A DNA stretch of 39,921 nucleotides, taken from NCBI GenBank assembly GCA_030066175.1, contig JASJCC010000007.1, forward strand, positions 1 to 39,921, read 5' to 3'. A program made the position numbers and the translations under genes. The DNA is from Paracoccaceae bacterium (lineage in GTDB: Bacteria; Pseudomonadota; Alphaproteobacteria; Rhodobacterales; Rhodobacteraceae). This document shows positions 33,024 to 39,921 of the stretch, in pieces; positions within the stretch are counted from its first letter, which is position 1, and each line of letters opens with the position of its first letter. The notes beneath the pieces were generated by a model. That model made no database searches and was not told the origin of the DNA. It saw only the letters and a program-made list of their open reading frames with translations.

Positions 33024-34442
33024 TTACTCCGCCAACACCCAGGTGTCTTTCACGCCGCCACCCTGGCTGGAATTCACCACCAGTGACCCTTCGGTCAGCG
33101 CCACGCGGGTGAGGCCGCCGGGGACCAGTTCGATCTTTTCCCCGACCAGGCAATAGGGGCGCAAATCCACGTGGCGGGGGGCGATGCCCTCTTCGACAAA
33201 GGTGGGGCAGGCCGAAAGCGCAAGGGTCGGCTGGGCGATGTAATTGCCTGGGTTTTCGCGGATCTTGGCGGCAAAGGCCTCAATCGTGGATTTGTCTGAT
33301 TTCGGGCCGACCAGCATGCCATAACCGCCCGAGCCATGCACCTCTTTGACCACCAGGTCCGCGAGGTTGTCGAGCACGTATTTGCAGTCGTCCTCCTTGG
33401 CGCATTGCCAGGTGGGCACGTTGTCGAGGATTGGTTCCTCGCCCAGGTAAAACCGTATCATATCAGGCACATAGGTGTAGATCGCCTTGTCGTCCGCAAC
33501 GCCCGCCCCGGGGCAGGAACAGATGTTCACCCCGCCCGAGCGATAGACCGACATCAGCCCGGGCACACCCAGCATGCTGTCGGGCCGGAAACAGAGCGGG
33601 TCGAGAAACGCATCGTCGATCCGACGATAGATCACGTCGACCTTTCGGGGGCCTTCGGTAGTCTTTTCCCACACGAAATCGCCCTCGACAAAGAGATCCT
33701 GTCCCTCAACCAGGTCGACCCCCATCAAGTCTGCAAGGAACGAATGTTCGTAATAGGCGCTGTTGAACTGGCCGGGCGTCAGGATGGCGATCTGCGGTTC
33801 ACCTTCGCATTTCTCCGGCGCGACCGAGGCCAAAGTCTTTTTCAAAAGCCGGGCGTAACCATCCACCGGGGCGATGCGGTTTTCGACAAAGAGTTGCGGG
33901 AACATGCGCATCATGATCTCGCGGTTTTGCAGCATGTAGCTGACACCACTGGGCGTGCGACAGTTGTCTTCGAGCACATAGAACTGGTCCGGCCCGGTGC
34001 GCACCAGATCGATCCCGACGATGTGTGAATAGACATCGCGGGGTGGGCGAAAGCCGACGGCGGTCTTCTCAAACGCCTCATTGCGCGTCACCAAATGTTC
34101 AGGGATGCGGCCCGCGCGAATAATCTCGCGCCGGCCATAAACATCGGCGAGGAACGCGTTCAGCGCCGCGGCGCGCTGGCGGATCCCGCGATCCAGTTTG
34201 CGCCATTCGCGATCGGTGAAGACCCGCGGGAACATGTCAAACGGGATCAGGCGTTCGGGATCGCCGCCTTCGCCATAGACCGCAAAGGTGATCCCGACCC
34301 GGCGAAACAGCGCCTCTGCTTCGGACTGTTTGAGGCTGCGCAGATCGGCCGGCATGGTGTCGAGCCACTGATCAAGATTCCGATACGCAGCGGAAATCCC
34401 GCCATTCTGGTGCATTTCGTTGTAAATGCCCGTATCGGTCAT
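33024..34442 (-). CDS. Circularly permuted ATP-grasp protein of the Anbu cluster
   Basis: 472 aa. Conserved blocks of COG2308 proteins can be seen: DMFPRVFTDREWRKLDRGI, GIDLVRTGPDQFYVLEDNCRTPSGVSY, AILTPGQFNSAYYEHSFLA, KEVHGSGGYGMLVGPKS and VDLRPYCLVGEKI. It is a predicted ATP-dependent ligase forming amide bonds. Start at 34442 (MTDTGIYNEM) follows AGGAGG; the upstream in-frame ATG at 34469 is less well placed. First gene of the anbu operon. Confidence 0.92.
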   Translation of the reverse strand: MTDTGIYNEMHQNGGISAAYRNLDQWLDTMPADLRSLKQSEAEALFRRVGITFAVYGEGGDPERLIPFDMFPRVFTDREWRKLDRGIRQRAAALNAFLADVYGRREIIRAGRIPEHLVTRNEAFEKTAVGFRPPRDVYSHIVGIDLVRTGPDQFYVLEDNCRTPSGVSYMLQNREIMMRMFPQLFVENRIAPVDGYARLLKKTLASVAPEKCEGEPQIAILTPGQFNSAYYEHSFLADLMGVDLVEGQDLFVEGDFVWEKTTEGPRKVDVIYRRIDDAFLDPLCFRPDSMLGVPGLMSVYRSGGVNICSCPGAGVADDKAIYTYVPDMIRFYLGEEPILDNVPTWQCAKEDDCKYVLDNLADLVVKEVHGSGGYGMLVGPKSDKSTIEAFAAKIRENPGNYIAQPTLALSACPTFVEEGIAPRHVDLRPYCLVGEKIELVPGGLTRVALTEGSLVVNSSQGGGVKDTWVLAE

Positions 34443-34604
34443 GTGTGCCTCCTGTCTCTTGGCTAACATTGCGCATCGCGGAGCAGAGTTAAAGCTGGCG
34501 ACATGGCGCAGGGTGGCTCGATCCGGAAATTGTTGAGCAATCGCACTTTTTTACGGCGGATTCCGCATGTGGGCCTTGGGCGCTGTGCGTGCTAAGGCAG
34601 ACCT

Positions 34605-36779
34605 ATGCACACGACCGCCCTGCCCGCCTCTGCCCTGCCGCTGACCCGTGACCTTGTTCTGGTGGGGGGCGGGCACACGCATGCCTTGGTGCTGCGCGCC
34701 TGGGGGATGAACCCGCTGCCCGGGGCGCGACTGACGCTGATCAACCCGGGGCCAACCGCGCCTTATTCCGGCATGCTGCCCGGGCATCTGGCCGGGCACT
34801 ATACGCGCGACGCGCTGGACATCGATCTGGTGCGTCTGGCGCGTTTCGCAGGCGCGCGGCTGGTGTTGGGCTATGCCGAGGGGATCGATCTTGCGGCCCG
34901 CACGATCCACGTGCCGGGACGCGCCCCGATCGGCTTTGACGTGGCCTCGATCGACGTGGGCATCACCTCGGACATGCCTTCTTTGCCCGGGTTTGCCGAA
35001 CATGCGGTACCCGCCAAGCCGCTTGGCCCCTTCGCCTCCCGCTGGTCGGCGTTTCTGGAGGGCTCGGGGCCTGCGGCGGTCGCCGTCATCGGCGGCGGCG
35101 TGGCCGGGGTCGAGATTGCCATGGCGTTGGCCCACGCTTTGCAAAGCGCAAACCGCCCGGCGCAGGTGCGCCTGCTCGAGCGCGGAAAGCTGCTGTCAGG
35201 ATTGCGCCCTTCCACCGTCGCCCGTTTGCGCCAGGCGCTGCAGGCACAGGGGGTCGAGGTGCTGGAAGGGGTCGAGATCACCGAGGTCACGACCGAAGGT
35301 GTGACGCTGGCGGATGGCCAAAAGATCGAGGCGGATTTCATCACAGGCGCCGCGGGCGCCCGGCCACATGGCTGGATCGCAGGCACCGGCCTTGCGACGG
35401 AGGATGGCTTCATCACCGTTGATCCGCAGCTGCGCAGTTCCGATCCGGATGTCTTTGCCGTCGGAGATTGCGCCTTTATGCGCGCCTCGCCACGCCCCAA
35501 GGCCGGAGTATACGCGGTGCGGCAAGCGCCTGTTCTAGCCCATAACCTCCTTGCCCGCTTGATCGGCCAGGGTGGTTTGCGGCGATACACCCCACAAAAG
35601 GATTACCTCAAACTGATCTCGCTAGGGCGCAAATCAGCCCTCGCAGATCGGTTCGGGATCGCCCTGCAAGGCCCCGCGCTCTGGCGTTGGAAAGACCGGA
35701 TCGATCAGGCCTTTATGGACAAGTTCCGCAATCTGCCGGCGATGCCGCCGCCCGCCCTGCCCTGGCCCCGCGCAGCCGAGGTGAAAGAAGCGCTGGGGCC
35801 AAAACCGATGTGCGGCGGCTGCGGCGCCAAGCTGGGGCGCGACGCGTTGAGCGATGCGCTGGCCGCGCTTCCGCCCCCCATACGCGCCGACGTCACCCCC
35901 CTGCCCGGCGATGATGCAGCACTGCTGCTGACAGGTTGCGCGCGCCAGATCTTCAGCACCGATCACCTGCGGGCGCTAACCAACGACCCCGAAGTCATGG
36001 CGCGCATCGCCACGATCCATGCGCTGGGGGATGTCTGGGCAATGGGCGCCGCCCCGCAAGCCGTCACACTGAACATCACCTTGCCGAGGATGAGCGCCCC
36101 CCTCGCCCGCCGCAGCATGCAGGATATCCTCACCGCCACCGCCGAGGTCACCGCTGCGGCCGGGGCAGACATCGTCGGCGGGCACAGCACCTTCGGCGAT
36201 GAGCTGGTGATCGGCCTCGCCGTCACAGGGCTGTGCGAAGACGCCCCCATCACCCTCAGCGGCGCCAAACCCGGCGACCACCTGATCCTGACCAAACCCT
36301 TGGGCACCGGCGTGATCATGGCCGCCGAGATGCAGATGCAGGCCAGGGGGGAGTGGGTGCCCGGCTGTCTGCTATCGATGACGCAGGTGCAGAGCTCTGC
36401 CGCGCAGGAGCTGAGCGGTGCAAACGCGATGACCGATGTCACGGGCTTTGGTCTTTGGGGCCATCTGCGCGGGATCTGCGAGGCCTCCGGCGTTGGGGCG
36501 CGCATCGATTTGGGCGCGGTGCCGTTACTGCCCGGCGCCGAAAAGCTCGCCCAACAGGGCATCCGCTCCAGCCTCTTTCCGCAAAACCGCGCGCTTGCGG
36601 GCGCCTTGCCGGACACAGCGCAAACAGACCTTCTGTTTGACCCGCAAACGGCCGGCGGATTGCTTGCGGCCGTCGCCGGAGATGCACAGCCCCTGGTCGC
36701 GCGATTGCAAGAGGCAGGCTACACCGCCGCCATCATCGGCAAGATCACCGATGAAAGCGGTCAGATCTCCATGGCCTGA
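34605..36779 (+). CDS. selD: Pyridine nucleotide-disulfide oxidoreductase fused to selenide, water dikinase SelD
   Basis: 724 aa fusion. Residues about 15-385 form an NDH-2-like flavoprotein (LVLVGGGHTHALVLR for FAD, AVIGGGVAGVEIA for NAD(P)H, DVFAVGDCAFM near its end). Residues about 395-724 are SelD: Cys406 in MCGGCGAKLG matches the catalytic Cys, with Lys409, then LPGDDAAL, STDHLRAL, GDVWAMGA, VGGHSTFGDELVIGL and TDVTGFGLWGH. It makes selenophosphate; the flavoprotein half may supply reduced selenium. Convergent with selU, overlapping by 19 bp. Confidence 0.92.
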   Translation: MHTTALPASALPLTRDLVLVGGGHTHALVLRAWGMNPLPGARLTLINPGPTAPYSGMLPGHLAGHYTRDALDIDLVRLARFAGARLVLGYAEGIDLAARTIHVPGRAPIGFDVASIDVGITSDMPSLPGFAEHAVPAKPLGPFASRWSAFLEGSGPAAVAVIGGGVAGVEIAMALAHALQSANRPAQVRLLERGKLLSGLRPSTVARLRQALQAQGVEVLEGVEITEVTTEGVTLADGQKIEADFITGAAGARPHGWIAGTGLATEDGFITVDPQLRSSDPDVFAVGDCAFMRASPRPKAGVYAVRQAPVLAHNLLARLIGQGGLRRYTPQKDYLKLISLGRKSALADRFGIALQGPALWRWKDRIDQAFMDKFRNLPAMPPPALPWPRAAEVKEALGPKPMCGGCGAKLGRDALSDALAALPPPIRADVTPLPGDDAALLLTGCARQIFSTDHLRALTNDPEVMARIATIHALGDVWAMGAAPQAVTLNITLPRMSAPLARRSMQDILTATAEVTAAAGADIVGGHSTFGDELVIGLAVTGLCEDAPITLSGAKPGDHLILTKPLGTGVIMAAEMQMQARGEWVPGCLLSMTQVQSSAAQELSGANAMTDVTGFGLWGHLRGICEASGVGARIDLGAVPLLPGAEKLAQQGIRSSLFPQNRALAGALPDTAQTDLLFDPQTAGGLLAAVAGDAQPLVARLQEAGYTAAIIGKITDESGQISMA

Positions 36780-37819
36780 AGCCGGTCCGCGATGCGATCC
36801 GCCAGATCCTCCAGCGCCGCGCCCTCCAGCGACGCCGTTTCGACCCGCGCCAAAAGCGTCGGTGTCACTGCCCGTTTCGACGACTCATAGGCCGGATCGT
36901 AATGCTCCGCAGCCAGCGCCGCGCACAACTCCAGGCGCTTACCCGCATCGATCAGCGCACACCACTGATCCACCAACGCATGCCCGCGGTGATAGCGCAG
37001 CGGCGCCAACATCGCCTTGAGCCGCGCCGCATCCGACAAGATGTCGTCATAGGCCGCATTCAGATACTGCGCCCGCGCCGCCAAAGGCGCGGCGATTTCG
37101 ATCCAAGGCGCCGCCTTCATCGCCGTCCAGAGCGATGGCGGCAAATTGAGCGCGCCGATCTTGCTGCTTTCAGCCTCAACTAGCACCGGCCGCGCCGGAT
37201 CACATTGCGCCACCGCCTGCGCCAGACCGGTCTCGAACAGTTTCTGGCTCGGTTGATCCTCATGCCGCCCGCCCAGCAAAGACCCGCGATGCCGGGCCAG
37301 CCCCTCAAGATCGATCACCTGCACACCGCGCTGCGCAAGAAGCGGCAAAAGCGCGGTCTTCGCCGTCCCGGTATAGCCGCCCAATTGCACCAGGCGATGC
37401 GGCAAGGGCTGATCATAAAGCGCCGCCGTCACCAGCCGCCGCCACGTCCGGTACCCGCCTTCAAGCGTCTCCGCCCGCCAGCCGATCTGCGTCAGCGCCC
37501 AGGCAAAACTGCCCGACCGTTGCCCGCCGCGCCAACAATAGACCAGCGGGTGCCAACTGCCGTCACGCGCTGCCAGCGACCCGTCAAGATGCTGCGCGAT
37601 ATTTCGAAACACCATCGCCGCCCCCAGCTTGCGCGCCGCAAAAGGGCTGACTTGCTTGTATTGCGTGCCCACCGTCGCACGCTCAGCATCGTCGAGCACC
37701 GGCAGGTTGATGGCACCCGGAACGTGGTCTTCGGCAAACTCCGCCGGGCTGCGGACGTCGAGAACCGCATCGAACCCATGCCGCAAAAGGTCGCCAAGAG
37801 AGGTCACACGCATCGCCAT
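36761..37819 (-). CDS. selU: tRNA 2-selenouridine synthase SelU/MnmH
   Basis: 352 aa. The N-terminal rhodanese domain (VLDVRSPAEFAEDHVPGAIN) has the catalytic Cys95 in VYCWRGGQRSGS. The C-terminal domain has a P-loop (GGYTGTAKTAL) and VEAESSKIG. It replaces 2-thiouridine with 2-selenouridine at tRNA position 34, using selenophosphate from the convergent SelD. No selA or selB occurs in the window, so tRNA modification is the only visible use of selenium. Confidence 0.93.
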   Translation of the reverse strand: MAMRVTSLGDLLRHGFDAVLDVRSPAEFAEDHVPGAINLPVLDDAERATVGTQYKQVSPFAARKLGAAMVFRNIAQHLDGSLAARDGSWHPLVYCWRGGQRSGSFAWALTQIGWRAETLEGGYRTWRRLVTAALYDQPLPHRLVQLGGYTGTAKTALLPLLAQRGVQVIDLEGLARHRGSLLGGRHEDQPSQKLFETGLAQAVAQCDPARPVLVEAESSKIGALNLPPSLWTAMKAAPWIEIAAPLAARAQYLNAAYDDILSDAARLKAMLAPLRYHRGHALVDQWCALIDAGKRLELCAALAAEHYDPAYESSKRAVTPTLLARVETASLEGAALEDLADRIADRLQAMEI

Positions 37820-37967
37820 CCCGCGGCCTTACCGGGTTACGGCAACTGTTGAAAGCCCCGTCTCCGGCCTGTCACATGGCAGGTGCTTTTTTCCGCCCAA
37901 AGCCTCTGGACAGCGCCCGGAGCCTCGGCTAGACCCCCGACACCCAAAGGGCCCCGCCCTTTCCCGT

Positions 37968-38042
37968 GCCCGGGTAGCTCAGGGGTAGAGCAGTGGATTG
38001 AAAATCCTCGTGTCGGTGGTTCGATTCCGCCCCCGGGCACCA
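37968..38042 (+). tRNA. tRNA-Phe (anticodon GAA), CCA encoded
   Basis: Complete cloverleaf: acceptor GCCCGGG (37968-37974) / CCCGGGC (38032-38038), D arm GCTC/GAGC, anticodon arm GTGGA-TTGAAAA-TCCTC with anticodon GAA at 38000-38002, T arm GGTGG-TTCGATT-CCGCC, discriminator A and encoded CCA to 38042. The anticodon stem has one T-T mismatch (second pair). The following DNA is AT-richer and full of mobile remnants, so this tRNA is a likely integration site. Confidence 0.97.
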
Positions 38043-38097
38043 TTTTATGCCATACAAAACAGCAAATTGCCGGATTTCTGCTTTGCAGCGAATTTCC

Positions 38098-38205
38098 TGT
38101 GCTAGGCCGAAAAACCCTAGCACAGTGCTAGCACAGTCTTAAAAGCATCTGCTAGCACAACGCACTACAAGCATAGCGCCGTGCGCCTAGCACAATCCTA
38201 GCACC
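38098..38205. repeat. Cluster of CTAGCACA repeats next to tRNA-Phe
   Basis: Copies at 38117-38124, 38128-38135, 38152-38159, 38187-38194 and 38198-38205 (CTAGCACC), plus an inverted copy TGTGCTAG at 38098-38105. The first two are joined by the palindrome GTGCTAGCAC (38125-38134). Spacing is irregular, so it is not a CRISPR. Short repeats beside a tRNA 3' end look like arm sites for a tyrosine integrase, though no integrase gene is in view. The rest of the gene-free stretch 38043-38353 shows nothing else I can name. Confidence 0.7.
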
Positions 38206-38353
38206 GTGCGGTAGCAACGCTCCTTGCCGTACTTGTGGTGCTTCGTAAGTTACCTTGCAGAGTTAGCCTATTGATTTCATTGTGTGAAATCTGTGATCTT
38301 TGCGGTCATTGCCATTAGCAATTTCTACTTGGTTAAGAAGGGGGAATTAGTGC

Positions 38354-39052
38354 ATGTCGATCGGGGAAATCGCTGACTTTCAGATCGGCACCCAATTCGC
38401 CGATCGTCGTGAACTCTATGACTTCGGCATTCACAGAGCGCTTCAAGCCGACATTGTGGGACAAGAAGCGGTAGGTGCGGAAAGCATCGTTCTATCAGGC
38501 GGTTATGTGGATGACGCTGATTACGGCTCCTCGATCATTTACACTGGCGGTGGCGGCAGAGATCCAAACAGCGGCCGGCAGATTGCAGACCAAGAGTTCA
38601 CCAGAAAGAACAAGTCGCTAGTCACAAGTTGCTTACAAGGGCTTCCCGTGAGGGTCATTCGCGGCTCGGGCCACAAGTCTGAGCACTCACCGGCCGCCGG
38701 CTACCGCTAAGATGGCTTGTTTAAAGTAGACAGCTACTGGCGAGAAAAAAGCAAGCATGGTCACCTGATTTGCAGATACAGGCTCGTTTCGATCGATACG
38801 TCGACACTAATCAAAGGCGTCGGCGACGAGAATAGATCGGGTTCGCAATCACCGGCACGATGGTCTGAAGTTAGAATCGAGAGGATTATGAGCGGTACCG
38901 CTCTTGGCCGAAAGGTCAAGGAGCTCCGTGATTTCAGGTGCCAGGTCTGCGGTGTCCGACTGAATTGTGCGGGTGGTCCGTACGCTGAGGCTGCCCACGT
39001 CCGTCCCCTGGGAGAGCCTCATAACGGCCCTGACGAGCTGGAGTGGGTAGCC
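38354..39052 (+). pseudogene. SRA(YDG)-HNH endonuclease, broken by a stop codon and an IS
   Basis: Residues 1-118 are an SRA/YDG domain (FADRRELYDFGIHRALQADI, ESIVLSGGYVDDADYG, IIYTGGGGRDPNSGRQIADQ), the fold that reads modified cytosines. A TAA at 38708-38710 falls where the family has Tyr (YRYDGLF becomes YR-stop-DGLF). The same frame continues after it (DGLFKVDSYWREKSKHGHL) into an HNH nuclease start (CQVCGVRLNCAGGPYAEAAHV, EPHNGPDEL) and ends abruptly where IS sequence begins near 39053. Intact relatives cut modified DNA or serve phage defence. Codon use and GC are lower than upstream genes, suggesting transfer. Confidence 0.85.
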
Positions 39053-39178
39053 TGATCTGACTGGTTCGATTTGATCGTTAGTGGATGGTTGGCCTGGTTT
39101 GCATCTGGACGATGGTTTTCGGTGGCGACCTGTGATGGCCAATTGCGGTGTGAGGCTGTTTTGTGTTGTAGTGCTTTC

Positions 39179-39222
39179 CACTGTCCGGCAGGGCATTGCC
39201 AGAGAAATGTCCCGAGAGGGAG
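39179..39222 (-). repeat. Mini-insert copy A in the transposase remnant
   Basis: About 42-44 nt between codons for IIVE and HYNT. On the plus strand it reads CACTGTCCGGCAGGGCATTG at its start and ends GTCCCGAGAGGG. Internal pairing: GGG-CATT with AATG-T-CCC. The reading frame passes through it without a stop (CSLSGHFSGNALPDSG). Confidence 0.75.
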
Positions 39223-39287
39223 CAGTCTTCGACGATGATCTGGACCTCCCTCAATGAGTAGAGTTTCTCCCGGTTCAGTAGTTCGTC

Positions 39288-39328
39288 CATTGCCCGGCAG
39301 GCGATTGCAAAGCAAATTGGCGAAAGGG
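39288..39328 (-). repeat. Mini-insert copy B in the transposase remnant
   Basis: 41 nt between NARFR and DELLN. Plus-strand start CATTGCCCGGCAGGCGATTG and end GGCGAAAGGG match copies A and C. Its length is not a multiple of three, so it shifts the frame. It contains TTGC-AAA-GCAA. Confidence 0.8.
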
Positions 39329-39409
39329 GCGGAACCGTGCATTGAAGCTCTCGACATAGCCGTTCTCCCAAGGACTACCCGATTCTATGAAGGCGGTCTT
39401 TGCGCCAAC

Positions 39410-39451
39410 CACTGCCCGGCAGGCGATTTGCATGGCAGATCTGCCGAGAAG
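39410..39451 (-). repeat. Mini-insert copy C in the transposase remnant
   Basis: 42 nt between WIEA and VGAKT, in frame (LLGRSAMQIACRAV). Plus-strand start CACTGCCCGGCAGGCGATTT, end TGCCGAGAAG. It folds best of the three: GATTTGC-ATG-GCAGATC (one G-U) flanked by CGGCA/TGCCG. Confidence 0.8.
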
Positions 39452-39498
39452 GGCCTCGATCCAGGCCCGGACGTCCTTGGCAACGAACTCGGGGCCGT

Positions 39499-39539
39499 CG
39501 CCCATTGGGCTCGGACCAATGGCACCTTCAATGGGCAAC
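39499..39539 (-). repeat. Fourth short insert in the transposase remnant, different sequence
   Basis: About 41 nt replacing the bases for the Asn of SDNGPEF, in frame (ELPIEGAIGPSPMG). It is not similar to copies A-C but is also palindromic: GCCCATTG (39500-39507) with CAATGGGC (39529-39536), and inside it CCATTGG (39502-39508) with CCAATGG (39516-39522). Possibly a second family of mini-element. Confidence 0.6.
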
Positions 39540-39879
39540 TCGCTGCGGACAATGGCAGGTGGTCCGCGCAGGATGAACAGGTCGGTTGGGGCGTCGATAG
39601 AGTCGGTTGAGTTCAGCTTTCGCCTCACCCGTATCGCCATGCAATCGCGGCTGGCGCACTATGCGCCGCGCCCTCGGCGATCACCCCTGCATCTGTACGG
39701 ACGCGGTTCATCTGCATGTTCCCCCAATGGTCTCCATAGGCCGCGCGGGAATTACCCTAACGGACGATAGTCCCCGATCTAATTGCGCTGGCACTTGCAT
39801 GACGTCAGTGCCAATGGACAGTTTATGTCGCTTTGTTAAGGGAGGGTTTCTGGCACATCGTAACCACCAAGGAGTGGAG

Positions 39880-39921
39880 ATGAGACAGAAGCCCGGCACC
39901 AAGCAGAGCCACGGCGAGAAG
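39880..39921 (+). CDS. Start of an IS3-type transposase orfA, cut by the window edge
   Basis: Fourteen codons are visible (MRQKPGTKQSHGEK). This resembles the N-terminus of orfA proteins of IS3-family elements common in Rhodobacteraceae, which continue with a VVKDIRR-type HTH. Shine-Dalgarno AAGGAG (39869-39874) supports the start. The left inverted repeat probably lies between about 39785 and 39820. Too short to be certain. Confidence 0.5.
   Translation, partial: MRQKPGTKQSHGEK

Larger units (their letters stand above)
39078..39640 (-). pseudogene. IS3-family transposase orfB fragment interrupted by four short inserts
   Basis: Reading the minus strand gives IRVRRKLNSTDSIDAPTDLF, GPPAIVRS, then DGPEFVAKDVRAWIEA, VGAKTAFIESGSPWENGYV, ESFNARFR, DELLNREKLYSLREVQIIVE, HYNTKQPHTAIGHHRSPPK and the stop at 39078. 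These pieces join into a normal integrase core only if four stretches of about 40 nt are removed. The first disrupts the SDNGPEF motif of the catalytic Asp; the third (41 nt) shifts the frame so that the first frame ends at TNY-stop. The N-terminal half is missing. The protein cannot be active. Confidence 0.85.
39053..39660 (-). mobile_element. IS3-type (IS407-like) element remnant, 3' part
   Basis: The right end starts TGATCTGACTGG at 39053, resembling the TGACCTG end of the IS407 group, and truncates the HNH gene. Only the C-terminal part of orfB is present on the minus strand; homology fades near 39660 at a small palindrome (GGCGCA-CTA-TGCGCC, 39653-39667). No matching left end or orfA is seen for this copy. 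Bases 39668-39879 contain no gene I recognise. Confidence 0.7.

Noticed and set aside
38098-38205. CRISPR array
   Set aside because: The repeated unit is only 8 bp, spacing is irregular (11 to 35 bp) and there are inverted copies; no cas genes.
39708-39902. Minus-strand open frame of 64 codons
   Set aside because: It runs antisense to the IS3 orfA start and its leader and has no recognisable domain.

Overview
The window reads as a high-GC alphaproteobacterial chromosome, most likely a marine member of the Rhodobacteraceae (Roseobacter group). The evidence is the gene content: a complete beta-hydroxyaspartate cycle operon, an Anbu peptidase cluster, a SelD fused to an oxidoreductase, an alphaproteobacterial che operon, a tripartite tricarboxylate (Tct) transporter and a bufferin operon. 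About 38 kb looks like well-packed core DNA. The last 1.9 kb, after a tRNA-Phe gene, is AT-richer, broken and mobile.

Layout. 1-2453: end of a bufferin (copper-binding peptide) operon, bufA-bufB-bufC-doxX. 2460-3571: small membrane protein, ArsC/Spx-like protein and a cold-shock protein. 3568-5430: metR and metF, divergent, with palindromes between them. 5427-10964: bhcR and bhcABCD, which convert glyoxylate and glycine to oxaloacetate and aspartate. The bhcR-bhcA interval holds two perfect TGAAA-N5-TTTCA palindromes around a perfect FNR-type box, and the gaps inside the operon hold stem-loops. 11033-15058: four collinear genes (GAPDH-like, diaminopropionate ammonia-lyase-like, M24 hydrolase, EutA/maleate isomerase-like) that look like an undescribed amino-acid catabolic module attached to the bhc operon.

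15055-22228 (minus strand): tctC-tctB-tctA, an oxalyl-CoA-synthetase-like ligase, a ketopantoate-reductase-family enzyme, an SMP-30 lactonase and trmO, with a ScfR/RamB-type regulator diverging from tctC. If the ligase does act on oxalate, this locus could feed glyoxylate chemistry next to bhc; that is inference. 23915-30368: chemotaxis operon STAS-cheY-cheA-cheW-cheR-cheY-(121-aa DxxxQ protein)-cheB-cheD. 30438-34442 (minus): anbu, transglutaminase, alpha-E and ATP-grasp genes. 34605-37819: oxidoreductase-SelD fusion convergent with selU/mnmH, the tRNA 2-selenouridine branch of selenium use.

37968-39921: tRNA-Phe(GAA), a block of CTAGCACA repeats, an SRA(YDG)-HNH endonuclease gene broken by an in-frame TAA and cut off by an insertion sequence, and an IS3-type transposase remnant that is itself interrupted by four short (about 40 nt) inserts. 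Three of these are copies of one hairpin-forming sequence. The window ends in the first codons of another IS3-type orfA. The mini-inserts and the module next to bhc are the best candidates for something undescribed.
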